Source: Phragmites australis
Taxonomy: Eukaryota; Streptophyta; Magnoliopsida; Poales; Poaceae
DNA length: 64,000 nucleotides
NCBI RefSeq assembly: GCF_958298935.1
Contig: NC_084933.1
Location: 9,283,001-9,347,000 of the forward strand
Direction: 5' to 3'
Of this stretch, positions 1 through 10,689 are shown piece by piece (the first letter of the stretch is position 1; each line of letters opens with the position of its first letter). Both the position numbers and the translations under genes were made by a program. The notes under the pieces are model-generated. The model saw only the letters and a list, made by a program, of their open reading frames with translations, ran no database searches and was not told the origin of the DNA.

Positions 1-1156
1 GTTCATCATATGAGGGAGAATCCTCATCGAATTCATCATCACCTACATCGCTATCCATACTTTTGGCCGTAAGACACTTGTGAGATGACTTGCAAGACGA
101 CTTGTGTGATGATGATCTTGAGGAAGAGCTTCTCTTGGAGGAGTGGATGGTGATGCTCTCGTCACTTGAGCTTGGATCTTCATCATCACTTATCCATCTT
201 CCTATGCTTGCGGATGCTTTGGCTGTTCCCCTTATCTCCCTCTTGTTCTTGGTCATTTTCTTCTCCTTCTTAATATGATCAATTGTTTTGACCAAGTCCT
301 TCATTAAGATTGGGTGATCAATCTTGACATTGATCTTTTTATATTCTTCTCCACTCGTGAGATGAGCTTAGCGACTTCCAGATCCATCTCTTTATCGCTT
401 GAGGTGCTTTGCTCATCTTCTTCATAGCTCTCCATCGTCATTTTCATCATGATCTTCACTTGAGCTTGACTCTTGCTCTTATCTCCTCATCTTGCCTTCA
501 TGTGTTGACATTTAGCTTGTTTGCTTGTGAGAGCAAGTTCTTGGTGTCGTATAATGAAGAAGCTTCTACCCCACGTTCATTGTCATCTCATGGGCGGTGA
601 TCTTGCCGAATACTTGACTTGGAGTCATCTTTTTGATGCCATTGTTGTCATAAATGATGGAGTCGATCAACTTGTACTTCTGAATAAGAGCTTTAAGTAT
701 TTTTCTCACCACATGATCATCTTCAATTGGCATAAAACCTAACCCATTGATCTCGTTGACAAGAATATTCAAACGTGAGTACATGTCATTAGCACTTTCA
801 TGGGGTAGTTGTTTGATGCCATTAAGTTTAGTAAAAGGCACATGATATTTCTCAATGCGCACATCCTTTATGCCTTCATGTATTTCAATGAAACTATTCC
901 AAATATCATGTGTATTGGTGAGAGAATAAACACGATTAAATGCATCAACACATATTGATGATAAAAGGATACTTTTTGCTAATGCATCTAATTGTCTCTC
1001 CTTGTTGGTGATGCGAGGTTTCATCCCTTCCTCCACGACTCTCCAAACATCTAAGCCTCTAGCTTGCAAATAACATGACATTAGAATTTTCTAATGTGGA
1101 AAATTTGTGCCATCAAAAAGTGGTGCACTATGAGAATCTATCTCAACCCCGGACAT
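1..1156 (-). pseudogene. Ty1/copia gag (Maximus/SIRE-like), 5' part, broken
   Basis: Gag forms the virus-like particle that packages retrotransposon RNA. The likely start is the ATG at 1156, about 40 bases after the primer-binding site. An early TAG stands where relatives carry Trp (after FDGTNFPH). Reading then resumes at 1081 as a 171-residue stretch with the UBN2/DUF4219-type copia gag pattern: MSCYLQARGLDVWRVVEEG, then a helical region with ANDMYSRLNILVNEINGLG. After the stop near 566 the frame is broken, but Ser/Asp/Glu-rich gag-like sequence continues to the window edge. The CCHC knuckle and pol would lie off the left edge. The family call rests on these motifs and on the adjoining tRNA-Met-type primer site and LTR. 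A host gene is unlikely. Confidence 0.85.
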
Positions 1157-1193
1157 CACAACTCTAGGATTTTAAGTCTATAAAGAGCACGAG

Positions 1194-1205
1194 CCTCTGA
1201 TACCA
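1194..1205 (-). other. Primer-binding site of the copia element
   Basis: On the minus strand this reads TGGTATCAGAGG, the usual initiator-Met tRNA complement of plant LTR retrotransposons, immediately inside the LTR. It fixes the orientation as minus, with the LTR on the right and gag on the left. Confidence 0.85.
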
Positions 1206-1207
1206 AT

Positions 1208-2757
1208 TATAAGGGATTGGTGACGTCCTAAGAGGGGGTTGAATTAGGACACTTAAAACTATTTCGGCTCCAAAACAACATAAGATAAACCTATGTCAAT
1301 TTCTATCTAAATATACTCTAGGATTATCTAGTGTATCTACTCTACCGATCAAAGCGTTTGCAACCTATCTAAGAAGGTAAATTGCAAGTAAGTAAATGTG
1401 GAAACATAAATAAGGTAGAGAAACAAACTCGACTTAAAGATTTTTCCCGTGGTTTCGATGGCATCATGCCACCCCTAGACCACATTGGAGCTCCACAAAA
1501 GATATACTACTGGTCGGCGCCCGATCACAACCTTTGAGCCACCGAGTCACAAAGACAAGGCCTCCACCCGGATGAACCCCTAAGCCACCAAGGCAAGGTC
1601 TCACCACTAGCCTCTTTTCGGGTTCCTTGCTGTTGTGATCACTTCGGAGCTTGAGCTACAAAGGCAAGGGTCTCCGCATCCCCACACAATCGCTTTGCCG
1701 CCGCTCACACCAACTCGGAGGGTCAACAAGCTTGCCGGTGAGTCACCAAGACTCCAAGATGCCAGCGTACCAAGAGATACACTGTTGGATCACTCCTTCA
1801 TCCACTCTCTAGGCCACAATCACCTAGCAACTCACTCTCTAGGCCTATAAGCACTAATCACTCATTAATGTTGTGCTTAATCGTCTTAGATGATCACTTT
1901 AAGCACTTTGGTGGCTTGGATGTCTTCTCAGGTGTATATAAACTTCTCTGGACTCCATCCCCCTCAAACGACTGAGTGGAGGGATATTTATAGCCTCAAA
2001 CTCGCACAATAGTTGTTAACCAACCAGCTCTAAAAAACTGTTAACACTGGATGATCCGGTGAGAACAGTAGTAGTAACACCAAATCATCCGGTGAGTACA
2101 TTCTCACACACTAGCCGTTGGAACCCCACTCAAGCCTCTGTGAACACCGGATACTCTGGTTATACTCCACCTTCATCACCGAACTTTCCGGTGAGTATAC
2201 CTTAGCCATTCGAGCCAACATCTTCTCTGTGTAAATTGCTTCGGTGTACTCTCCGGTGCACATCACTTCATCACTGGACCATCCGGTGCGTTATCCTCAG
2301 CCAGCCGAGCCAATACTTCTCTGGAAAATATGCTCCGGTGTACAAATCTTCAGAGCATCGGACCTTCCGGTGAGATCACTGCATTCTCCCCTTTGTCGAT
2401 AATGCTCCGGTGTGTTCAAATCAATCACCGTACTATCCGGTCTGCTGCTTCTTTTTCATCTTTGCACTATTTATTATTCGGTGTATTATCCGGTGTTACC
2501 TTGCTTCATCACCGGGCTATCCGGTTAGGCTTTCATGCCTCTGTCCCTCTTTGACAGAGATGCTCCGGTAAGTGCAAATACCCTGAGCACTGGACCATCC
2601 GGTGTAGTCATTTCTCCTGGGAATTTTTCCCATCCAATCAAACTTTGTCCCGTCTTCGGTGGCTTCTTCATGTATTGCATCTATGAGACCTACTAACATA
2701 TATTCTTAACAAACATGTTAGTCCCAATAACTATGTTATCATTAATCACCAAAATCA
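1208..2757 (-). mobile_element. 5' LTR of a copia (Maximus/SIRE-like) element
   Basis: The inner edge abuts the primer site near 1208. The outer edge is placed near 2757, where the minus strand reads TGATTTTGGTGATTAATGA, a start I associate with grass Maximus-type LTRs. The first minus-strand base could instead be near 2711 (TGTTAAGAATATATG). At about 1.5 kb it is within the usual range for the lineage. It contains an array of CCGGA/TCCGGTG motifs, listed separately. No partner LTR is in the window, so no target duplication can be read. Confidence 0.75.
2044..2620. repeat. Degenerate array of CACCGGA-nnn-TCCGGTG palindromes in the copia LTR
   Basis: About nine imperfect copies of a short palindromic motif (CACTGGATGATCCGGTG, CACCGAACTTTCCGGTG, CACTGGACCATCCGGTG and similar) lie 40-70 bases apart. 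Many alternate with a half motif such as GCTCCGGTGT. The arms CACCGGA and TCCGGTG are reverse complements. Clustering in the LTR suggests a U3 regulatory or structural array, but no role can be read from sequence. Confidence 0.8.
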
Positions 2758-3130
2758 TAATCATGACTTAATAGGGCTATTTTCGCTAGAATGGCATTAT
2801 TTACTACAATATCTTTCTTCTATAGATAATCTTCTACATTTTTGTTGCTTCTAAAATAAATCAAATTATTTGCAAACATGCCTTCTACTTTGTGTTAAGA
2901 TATATAGCTGCTATTAAGATGGCCATTTTTTCTACTCTTTCATGGGTATGCACTCTTCCTATTTATAATCTTTCTGTTAGATGTATTATTGTTTTCATAC
3001 ATTATAATATTGCATGCTATGTTAGTCAACATAATAGTTCGACTAGTAGATTTAATCACCACGATTATATTACAATTGATCAAAAGGAAATCCTTTGAAT
3101 ATACCCTGTTCTTAACCTTGATTTCTTTTC
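2758..3130. other. AT-rich stretch, nothing recognised
   Basis: AT-rich sequence between the copia LTR and the CACTA remnant. Short open frames occur on both strands but show no domain or bias. It may be an intron or flank of the CACTA remnant; I see no RNA gene or repeat. Confidence 0.4.
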
Positions 3131-4590
3131 TTTCCTCTAAGAAACCATGGGGAAGAAGTGGATTGTCACCCCTAAGAAACCACAAGCAGAGAGGATGCTC
3201 ACACTAGAGGCCATCTCAGCATAGGATGAGGCGGATAGGAGCCCAAGCCTACACATGTCGTCCTTCTGGCAGTAGAGAAAGCCCGACACTCATGGCACAG
3301 CCTGAGCCCTATTCCCTGCGAGCCTCCGAGCCAACATTGGGCAGATAGCTCCAACTATGATCCCGCTGATGAGGTATTGAGATGAGGCAATTCATTTTAA
3401 ACTTCTTGAATGGAGGAATATTTTTTGTTCATGTCAACCCGCCTCGTTTTCTGTCTAGATGAAGGAAGCGCAGCCTCCAAGTCAGACAACTAGTAGTGGT
3501 GCATGAGCCGGAAAGCCAACGACACAAACACAGTGGTTGAGGGACAAGATTACCACCATGAGAATCGATGTTGACAGGCTGCCAACGGATGAAAAGGTAT
3601 TGAATAGATTCCAGAGGGTCACAAGGCTCATTGCTCGGGAGAGGGTGCCAATAACGACTAAGTTCGATGAACTTAGTGATGAAGCGAAGCAGGACCTGTT
3701 TGATAATGTCGTCAAGGAGTATCTAGAGTGCCCTGAAAACATGAGTGAGCATCAAATGATCACCGTGGTCAATGCAGCAATGAAAGCGATCACGAAACTT
3801 CATCGAAGCTTTAAGACCAAGCTTGTTAAACGGTACTTGGCTAAAGGGGTGACGTCTTTCGTGAGCAACAAGCACTTAGAGAAGGAAGATTAGGATGCTT
3901 TTATGCAAATGAAGAACTCAGAGGAGTTCAAAAAGGAGCAGGAGGAGAAGAAGCAGCTTAGAGCTAAGAACAAGCACAACCAGAGGACTGGCGCAACTGG
4001 GTACGTGGGTAAAAGGGCGAAATAGCAGGCAGAAAATGAAAAGTTAGCCAAAGAAGGCTGTGAGAATCCTTGGTTGCAATTCCTGAGATGATTGCGGTTA
4101 TATTTGCATGTGAGGGGTGAACTGTCCGAAAGTAGAGAAATCACATTTAGAAACATTGAAACCCAGTGAATTGCATAAAAAGTAAAAGAAAAGGCAGCGG
4201 AAGCTAACCGAAGTTCTTTCATCGGGGTCAGGGGACATGATGTTCTGTCAGCGGCGCCAGGAAACTCGGAGCATCAAGGTCGAGTGTGAGGTGTATCCGG
4301 CTTCCAAGGATAGAAATATGGCTTTCCTGAAGATCTCGGAATGTACAATTAGAGGAAGAGATCAAGTGCAGTGGGCATGCATGCATTGACACAGGACATC
4401 ACTCGAAAAGTTTATGCAAACATCATGCAAACGCTTGCAACACAGGGAACAGAGATTTCCATCCCAGAGGAAGCTATCCCCAGAACTGCATGAAAGAGTA
4501 GCTTTGCCTCTAATGAGGTCAATCAACCAGTAGCCGCCGTGACTGAGTTGGATACGATTGACCTGCTAGAAGGGCCCATACTGTACAACC
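3131..4590 (+). pseudogene. CACTA (En/Spm, Ptta-type) transposon ORF remnant
   Basis: The best part is an open stretch at 3537-3893 (118 residues) with RDKITTMRIDVDRLPTDEKV, then FDELSDEAKQDLFDNVVKEY, then LVKRYLAKGVTSF. Past a stop the frame continues with FMQMKNSEEFKKEQEEKKQL and KNKHNQRTGATGYVGKRAK, matching the Transposase_24 (Ptta/En/Spm, PF03004) domain of plant CACTA elements. These proteins act with TNP2-type transposase in cut-and-paste transposition. An exon probably opens at the ATG near 3461 after an intron-like AG. In-frame stops at about 3507, 3892 and beyond show it is dead. No CACTA terminal repeats were found. The right limit is uncertain: after about 4250 the match is weak. 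Confidence 0.75.
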
Positions 4591-4779
4591 ATGTAATTAG
4601 GCCTGACGGGGTGTTACATCTAGTTTGCAAGGGGCTAGGTGCTTCTAGATGTCCATATCTTAAATACAGTCCCGATAAGCCTACATAATCACTTAAAAAA
4701 TGTTTAATATTTTTCAATTACATTACTATTTTCTTTACTCAAATTTATGTAAATATTCTATCTGTCAGCCTATTCCTGT
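4591..4779. other. Unassigned; possible tiny LTR-start fragment
   Basis: The minus strand near 4605-4620 reads TGTAACACCCCGTC, like the first bases of a Tekay-type LTR, but no LTR body follows. The rest is AT-rich and unassigned. Confidence 0.3.
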
Positions 4780-5134
4780 TGTAAGCCTACATATCATTAT
4801 TTTTTTCACACTTGCTGAGTACTCCATGTACTCACCCATGTTATCTCCTACAATTCATATGTTGCTCAGCGGAGGACTTTCAAGACGATGGCCTAGTGTT
4901 GTAGGAGCACGTTCCCCAGCCGGTGCCTGTGGAGTTGATGTGGTCGCCGATGCTTTCGTTCCACTGCCATCGTTGTTATTAGAGTTATTTAGGTGAAGCC
5001 TTTGTGTAAGAGTTAAACAGTTGTAAGTGAATGTATTATTTTTGTTACTTCACCTATGATGAACTTATGTGTGTTAAATTTTCTAGGCACACATAAGCCG
5101 CACTTGGTTTTATCCGTTAAAACTAGGTATGACA
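4780..5134 (+). mobile_element. 5' LTR remnant of element B
   Basis: Only the last 350 or so bases of the LTR are clear. They contain the GAGTACTCCATGTACTCACCC-type segment, a run ending in cacacataagccgcactt, and the terminal TATGACA. Comparable segments end the 3' LTR. The U3 side is missing or has been replaced by the unassigned and CACTA sequence to the left, so no outer target duplication is readable. Confidence 0.75.
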
Positions 5135-5138
5135 AAGG

Positions 5139-5150
5139 TGGTATTAGAGC
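5139..5150 (+). other. Primer-binding site of element B
   Basis: TGGTATTAGAGC lies four bases after the LTR end. It is one change away from the usual TGGTATCAGAGC initiator-Met tRNA complement, the change being C to T. A leader of roughly 150 bases follows. Confidence 0.85.
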
Positions 5151-5338
5151 CATACTGATGGTAAGACCGCAAGTCTAGTTAGAATGATCCTCGCTAAGGT
5201 TTCTCCTAGTTCATTTCAAACCCTAGAATCTTTTCTTAGTTCTTTTTCTCGTCTCTTGCTATCTTATAAGGCTATCACTTATATCCTATCTTCTCTTTTA
5301 TAGATGGTTCGTCAATTGCTCACCGTTCGCAATCAACT

Positions 5339-5888
5339 TGATACATGGGCGGTCCAATCTTCTTGCCAAGAGCTGATGATAAAAGATGTGAAGTAGACGA
5401 TGTCACTAGCTGAACACTCCCACCAATGTACAAACCCTCAACTCTTCTGAATACGCTTAACACACACCTGTGATGATCGTCGCGAGACCACGAGTGACGA
5501 TTGCCAAGTTCCCAATTCCCAATGGAACGACAACTTGACCTTGGATTATAGAACAATGAACAATGATTGCCTAATTCTCTCTCAGCTGTCCTCGCATGAA
5601 TGTTGGTATGAAAGAACAAGCAATAGCTATGTTTCAATCTTATGCATAAAGTTATCTACCCTCTATGGGTCGTGGACTCTACTATATATCTACCTAGGAC
5701 TATGGAAACCGAATTGGACTCGTTACAACATAAAAAAAAGGAAACCTAAGCTAAGATTGACATATTATTTTGACAATTGAGACTGACTTGATACAAATTT
5801 GGCAATGGGGCAGGATCTGTTGGAAAGGTTATCAAATAAGCTTTCCAGAGGGTAGTTACACAGCCCAATTCGACTTCGTATGAGAGAA
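5339..5888 (-). mobile_element. 3' LTR of element A, lacking its first ~390 bases
   Basis: This aligns with 12849 to about 13395 of the 5' LTR, for example at ...AGCAATAGCTATGTTTCAAT..., and ends at cttcgtatgagaga. The part that holds the TRARAKK-type coding tail in the other copy is absent. Integrase C-terminal sequence (FNVADLS near 5935) is joined almost directly to the shortened LTR. The deletion would remove the U3 start and the end of the polyprotein. Confidence 0.8.
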
Positions 5889-5924
5889 AAGGCGTCACCC
5901 TCGATGCTAGATCATTACCATAAA

Positions 5925-7060
5925 AAAAACAATGATAAATCAGCAACATTGAATGTAGAGCTCACACCGTACTTATCTCCCAAAAGCTCAATTTTGTATG
6001 CATTGTCATTGATTCATTGTAATACTTTAAACGGTCCATCACCTCTTGGCAGTAGCTTTGACTTGCGTCGTTCTGGAAAACGATCTTTGGGATAATGTAA
6101 TCACACTAAATCGCTCGATTTAAACAGTACCTTCTTCCTTTTCTTGTTTGCTTTCTCAACATTGTACTTCACCTTCTTCTTGATTCCTTCTTTTGTTATC
6201 AAATGTAATTTCTTGACACAGTTAGCTTGCTTTGACGCTTCCATATTTACTTGGTGTTGACTTGGAAGTGGCAGCAAATAAAGTGGCGTAATCGGTTTAA
6301 AACCATATACCACCTCAAAAGGACACATTTGAGTAGTGGAGTGCACAACCCGGTTATAAGCGAATTCCACGTGCGGCAAACAGTCCTCCCACTCTCTTAA
6401 AATTTTCTTGATTATGGTCCTTAGCAGTGTTGAAAGTGTGCAGTCACCACCTCCGTTTGTCCATCTGTTTGGGTATGACAAGTTATGCTGAATAACAACT
6501 TCGTCCCCAACTTACCCCAAAGTGTCTTCTAGAAGTAGCTCATGAACTTCACATCGCGATCCGACACAATGGTACGTGGCACACCATGCAACCTCACGAT
6601 CTCTCTGGAAAACAAGTTAGCAACATGCGACGCATCGTCACTCTTGTGGCACGAAATGAAGTGTGCCATCTTCGAAAATCAATCCACACCAACAAAAACA
6701 AAATCTCTCCCCCTCTTAGTTCTAGGCAATCCTAAAACAAAATCCATACTAATATCCTCCTATGGTGCATTTGGAACAGGTAAAGGAGTATATAACCCGT
6801 GTGGATCGATTTGGCCTTGTGGCAAGTAATACATCGTTGCACATGCCTTTCCATGTCACACCTCATCTTAGGCCAAAAAAATGATCACTCAGCATAGACA
6901 ATGTCTTCTCACGTCCAAAATACCCCATCAATCCACCTGCATGAGATTCTGCAGCAAGAGCAAAAGTATGGATGATTCTGGAATGCATAATTTGTTAGCA
7001 CGAAACAAAAATCCATTATGTAAGTGATATTTTTCTCATCCTTTTCCCTCCTTGTAATGC
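5925..7060 (-). pseudogene. Element A integrase, degenerate
   Basis: Integrase inserts the cDNA copy into chromosomes. On the minus strand the zinc-binding region is seen first (HAGGLMGYFGREKTLSMLSD, then HVQRCITCHKAKS near 6830-6850). A core with frame breaks follows, then the readable end at 6101-6481 (REWEDCLPHVEFAYNRVVHS, then PFEVVYGFKPITPL). The C-terminal GPY/F-like part (LLPRGDGPFKVL) and FNVADLS lie at about 6060-5930. The length is roughly normal, but several stops and frameshifts remove function. No intact D,D35E triad can be read in one frame. Confidence 0.8.
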
Positions 7061-7099
7061 GCATAGGGAACAACGAAATCATGGTCATTAGCATATAAA

Positions 7100-8299
7100 T
7101 CACACAAACTCTCTAAACCAGGAAATTGCACATCAACGATTTAAAAGCACATTTTTCCTAGAAAGAGCATCAGCAAGCACATTTTCTTTTCCCCTCTTAT
7201 ATTTTACAATGTAAGGAAACGACTTAATAAATTCAACCCACTTAACATGATGACGGTTCAGTTCAGATTGACCTTGCAAATATTTTAAGGATTCATGGTC
7301 AGAATGTATAATAAACTCATTAGGCCATAAATAATATTGCCAGACTTCTAATACTCACACTAACGCATAAAGCTCCTTATCATAGACCGGATAATTCAAT
7401 TAGGCACCTTTTAGTTTTTTGCTGAAGTATGCTACCGGTCTACCCTCTTGCAGCAAAACACCAGCAATACCAATTCCACTAGTATCACATTCAATTTACA
7501 AAATCTTAGTGAAATCAGGTAAAACATGTAACGGTGCCTTAGTTAATCGTTTCTTAAGCTCATCAAAAGCAGGTTGCTGTGCTTCCCCCCAACGAAATTC
7601 AATATTATTTTTAGTTAATTCATTCAAAGGGGCAGCGATGGTGCTTCTTTAACAAAGCGTCGATAAAAACTAGCGAGACCATGAAGCTCCGAATTTAATT
7701 AACATTCACAGGTGTAGGCCAATTTTTAATAGCTACAATTTTAGATTCATCTACTACTCCCTGTGCTGAAACCACATATCCTAGAAATAGCACACGATCT
7801 TTGCAAAAAGTTCATTTTTCTAAGTTACCAAACAGCTTTGCATCACGTAAGACTTCTAGCACTTGGTGAATATGATCAACATGTCCAAGTTCAGTACGAC
7901 TGTAAATCAAAATATCATCAAAGTACACAACTATGAATTTACCAATGAAATGTCTTAAAACATGATTCACTAGTCGCAAGAAAGTACTAGGCGTATTGGT
8001 TAAACCAAACGACATAACCAATCACTCATACAAACCAATTTTGTTTTAAAGGTTGTTTTCCACTCATCCCCTTCTTTCATCCTAATATGATGGTAACCAC
8101 TATGCAAATCAATTTTAGAGAAAATAACAGCACCACTCAATTCGTCTAACATATCATCTAAGTGAGGTATAGGGTGACGATATCAAAGAGTGATATTATT
8201 AATCGCTCTACATTCTACGCACATTGCGCCATGTACCATCTTTCTTAGGAACCAAAATAACAGAAACAACACAAGGGCTTAAGCTTTCACGAACGTACC
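7100..8299 (-). pseudogene. Element A reverse transcriptase (C-terminal part) and RNase H
   Basis: Minus strand. Just left of the K1 insertion the RT reads VRESLSPC and then VPKKDGTWR at about 8299-8225. The catalytic YFDD is at 7914-7925 inside an open stretch (7812-8021) containing [20 protein letters not shown]. RNase H follows with [35 protein letters not shown] and [11 protein letters not shown] at about 7500-7130. The RT begins on the far side of the K1 solo LTR, at 9763-9960. Frameshifts and stops are frequent, including at CRAINN-equivalent sites near 8200. The YFDD triad itself survives, so decay is elsewhere. Confidence 0.82.
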
Positions 8300-9757
8300 T
8301 GTCGGTGTATCAAGAACCGGGGGTCCCTGAGTCCCGAGGCCAGGCCAGCCATCCGCCACATGGCGCCATCCCGCGAGGTCCCTCCTGTAAGATGAGAAAA
8401 ACTCAAGTCCCGGGAGAAGGTGCTCGAGGCCACAGTCCGTGGTTCCCAAGCACCCCAGTTCCCCGATGATCCGCGGAGTCTAAGTACCGGGAAGAAAGTG
8501 CTCGGGGAGGTGCCCGGTCACCCCCGAGCGCCCTAGTCCCCCGACGATCAGAAGAGCCAAGTTCCGGGAGAGAGTGCTCGGGACTGCGTGTGGCAGCTCC
8601 CGAGCGCTCAGTTCCCCGAGGATCCGTGTAAGAGTACTCCGGAGAGTGCTCGGGGCTGCACGTAGCAGCCCCCGAGCACTCAGTTCCCCGAAGGATCGGG
8701 CAAGAGTGCTCGAGAGAGAGTGCTCGGGGTTGCACGTGGCAACCCCCGAGCACTCGGTTCCCCGAAGGTTCGTGCAGAGTGCTCGGGGAGGTGAACAGTA
8801 CCCCCGAGCACTCAGTGCCCCGATGACCCAGAAAGACCCCTGAGGGACCCGCCGATGAGGTGTCAATCAGTCAGAGGTCCGAGGCCGCATTTAATGAGCG
8901 TGCGTGGCCTGACATCCTCAACTGCTCCCGCTGCAGTGTCAGTCCCTGCCATGTTTTGGCAGAGAGGCGTGGGGCTATTAATTGCATGGGTCCCATCCCG
9001 TATCATCCGGCGTGTCTCGGGATAACATCGCCAGGATCAAGGCGTTCCGTCTGCCGCCCTGCTGTGGCAGAGGAACAAGACAGGGCAGGCACGTCGGGTT
9101 GCTCTGCTGCTGCCCAGTGGGCCCTCTCTACGGCGCCTGTTGCCAGGGCGTTTATGGTGACAGGTGACCGGGGGTGCGGCATTTTTTCCACCCCCCAGTC
9201 ACTTCACCCAGAAGAAATGATGACGCCTTTCCCAGTCGCGGCGCCTTGGAACTTGTGCCCCCCTCCTTCCCGTTCGGGGCATGTCGTAGCCGGCGAGGGC
9301 TTAAAAGAGCCGGCGGCACAGAAGAAGGGATCGATCGAACAACCATCCAACAAGCCATCGATAAACAACCAAAAGAGGGCAACAATCCAAGCATCGAACA
9401 TAGAAGCACCAAGAACCGAACCATAAACCAACCCAAGGCACAGTCCCTGCCCAAGAACAAGGAGCCTCAAGCTCTTGGTTAGACAAATATTCTTGTAACC
9501 AGCAACATCCTTGAGGGACTTCCTCAGGACAGTTATTACATCCATACAGGAGTAGGGTATTACGCCCCCGTGCGGCCCGAACCTGTCTAAATTCCGGTGC
9601 ATTTACTTCTCTTTGCACCAGATCATCACCCCCACCACCGGCCGTTGCATTTACTCTCATTCATTTCTCCGACGAACTTATTCAGGATCATCCCCCCGGC
9701 CGAATCTCTAAAATGGGGTCTCTCGGGATCCCTGCGACATGAGTTAATCCTCCGACA
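8300..9757 (+). mobile_element. Solo LTR K1 (Tat-lineage gypsy) inside element A
   Basis: The LTR begins TGTCGGTGTATCAAGAACCG and ends CCTCCGACA. It is flanked by identical GTACC on both sides (8295-8299 and 9758-9762), a clean 5-base target duplication. No internal sequence is present, so it is a solo LTR left by LTR-LTR recombination. It is the same family as the 3' LTR of element T (46800-47949) and solo LTR K2 (60328-61761). Transcription is plus, as in T. A TTAAAAG TATA-like site lies near 9300, and the R/U5-like end includes GAGTAGGGTATTACGCCCCC. Length 1458 bases. Confidence 0.95.
8396..8830. repeat. Six tandem hairpin units in K1 (GTGCTCGGGG / CCCCGAGCAC)
   Basis: There are about six units of 60-75 bases. 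Each has an arm like GTGCTCGGGG, a spacer of 10-16 bases, and the reverse-complement arm CCCCGAGCAC followed by tcGGTTCCCCGA. In the best units the stem extends further: ctgc-ACGTA-gcag sits between the arms. Open frames across this array on both strands are by-products of its GC-rich periodicity. Confidence 0.9.
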
Positions 9758-9762
9758 GTACC

Positions 9763-9960
9763 CTTTAGGGAGAAGCTCTTGCAACTTTTTCTGAATTTCT
9801 TTCATTTTCTCGGGGTTGGTACGGTACGATGGTCGATTAGGTAGCAGGCACCTTCGTCGGAAACACATCGCTGAATTCCCGCAAAACACAAGAAACACCA
9901 CTACGTAGAAAAGTCATGTCGTTAGTCAAAATTAATGCATCTTTCAAGTGCACCAAATTA
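9763..9960 (-). pseudogene. Element A reverse transcriptase N-terminal segment
   Basis: The minus strand reads LPNRPSYRTNPEKMKEIQKK and then LQELLPKGY, the standard lead-in to gypsy RT. The Tyr codon is followed by the K1 target duplication, and the frame resumes at 8299 with VRESLSPC. K1 therefore broke the RT exactly between these segments. Confidence 0.85.
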
Positions 9961-10251
9961 GGATCCTTGCTGAATTCTCTCATCTCTGAATTGGTGGCTA
10001 GAGTTACTAAATTCTTCTCTCCCTCACTTTACTTTGTACCACTCAGATTTAGCTTGTGGCGCTCACTCACCGAAGGTGGAGTCACTCTATGTTTCTCTTG
10101 CTATTTCTCACTCTTGACGTGCACCTCAATTTTCTGCATTGAAGAATTCACAATATATTGTGGTGTAAGCGGCTTCAAGATGATCTCCTTATTATTCCAT
10201 TTGAATGTATAGCTTGGTACACCCATCGTGAATAGCAGAATTGTCATATTG

Positions 10252-10640
10252 TCACGGCCGTCCCAACAGCAAGTGACAGACCGTCATAGGAACAACATCG
10301 CAGTCCACAGTGTTGGTGTATTTCCTAATAGTAAATGTCACATGCACCATATAGGTCACCTTCAATTCCTCTTTATCGCTCAACCATTGCACATGATACG
10401 GCCGTGGATGTGGCAAATACTTCAAATCCAACTTATTGCACATGTCTTTGCTGGTCAAATTGTGACAACTACCTCCATCAATAAGAACTTTCCACACCTT
10501 GTCGTTATCAAGCTTTGCCCAAGTTTGAAACAAATTGCAACGTTGTTCGAGTGATGGTGATAGCATCACACTAAGAACTTTGGGTGTGCAAACAATGGAA
10601 TACTGCTCAGGGTTAGAAAACTCTGGATCACACTCACATT
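10252..10640 (-). pseudogene. Element A aspartic protease
   Basis: The protease cuts the Gag-Pol polyprotein. The minus strand reads VWKVLIDGGSCHNLTSKDMC, with the active-site Asp-Gly-Gly at 10471-10479. PYHVQWLSDKEELKV and DCDVVPMTVCHLLLGRP follow, as in elements C and D. This piece is open over about 179 codons (10252-10791), continuous with the end of gag, so gag-pol was probably one frame. It is the best-preserved part of element A. Confidence 0.85.
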
Positions 10641-10689
10641 GCTCTATCTCATAAGTGTGCAAAACTGGTGTTGCATCACTTGTCATCAC

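Noticed and set aside
3537..3893. Possible host gene exon
   Set aside because: The protein pattern is the Ptta/En/Spm transposon domain, and reading past the stop gives more of the same family.
5139..5150. tRNA gene fragments at TGGTATCAGA-type sites
   Set aside because: These are primer-binding sites next to LTRs. No cloverleaf or full tRNA sequence surrounds them.
8396..8830. CRISPR-like regular repeat spacing
   Set aside because: The repeats are diverged palindromes inside an LTR with target duplications in plant DNA, with no unique spacers and no cas genes.
8403..8866. Long frames with repeated PEH/ECSG-like units on both strands, also at 46638-47432 and 60256-60954
   Set aside because: They overlap the GC-rich hairpin arrays of the K-family LTRs. 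The periodic frames arise from the DNA repeat and appear on both strands, so they are not protein genes.
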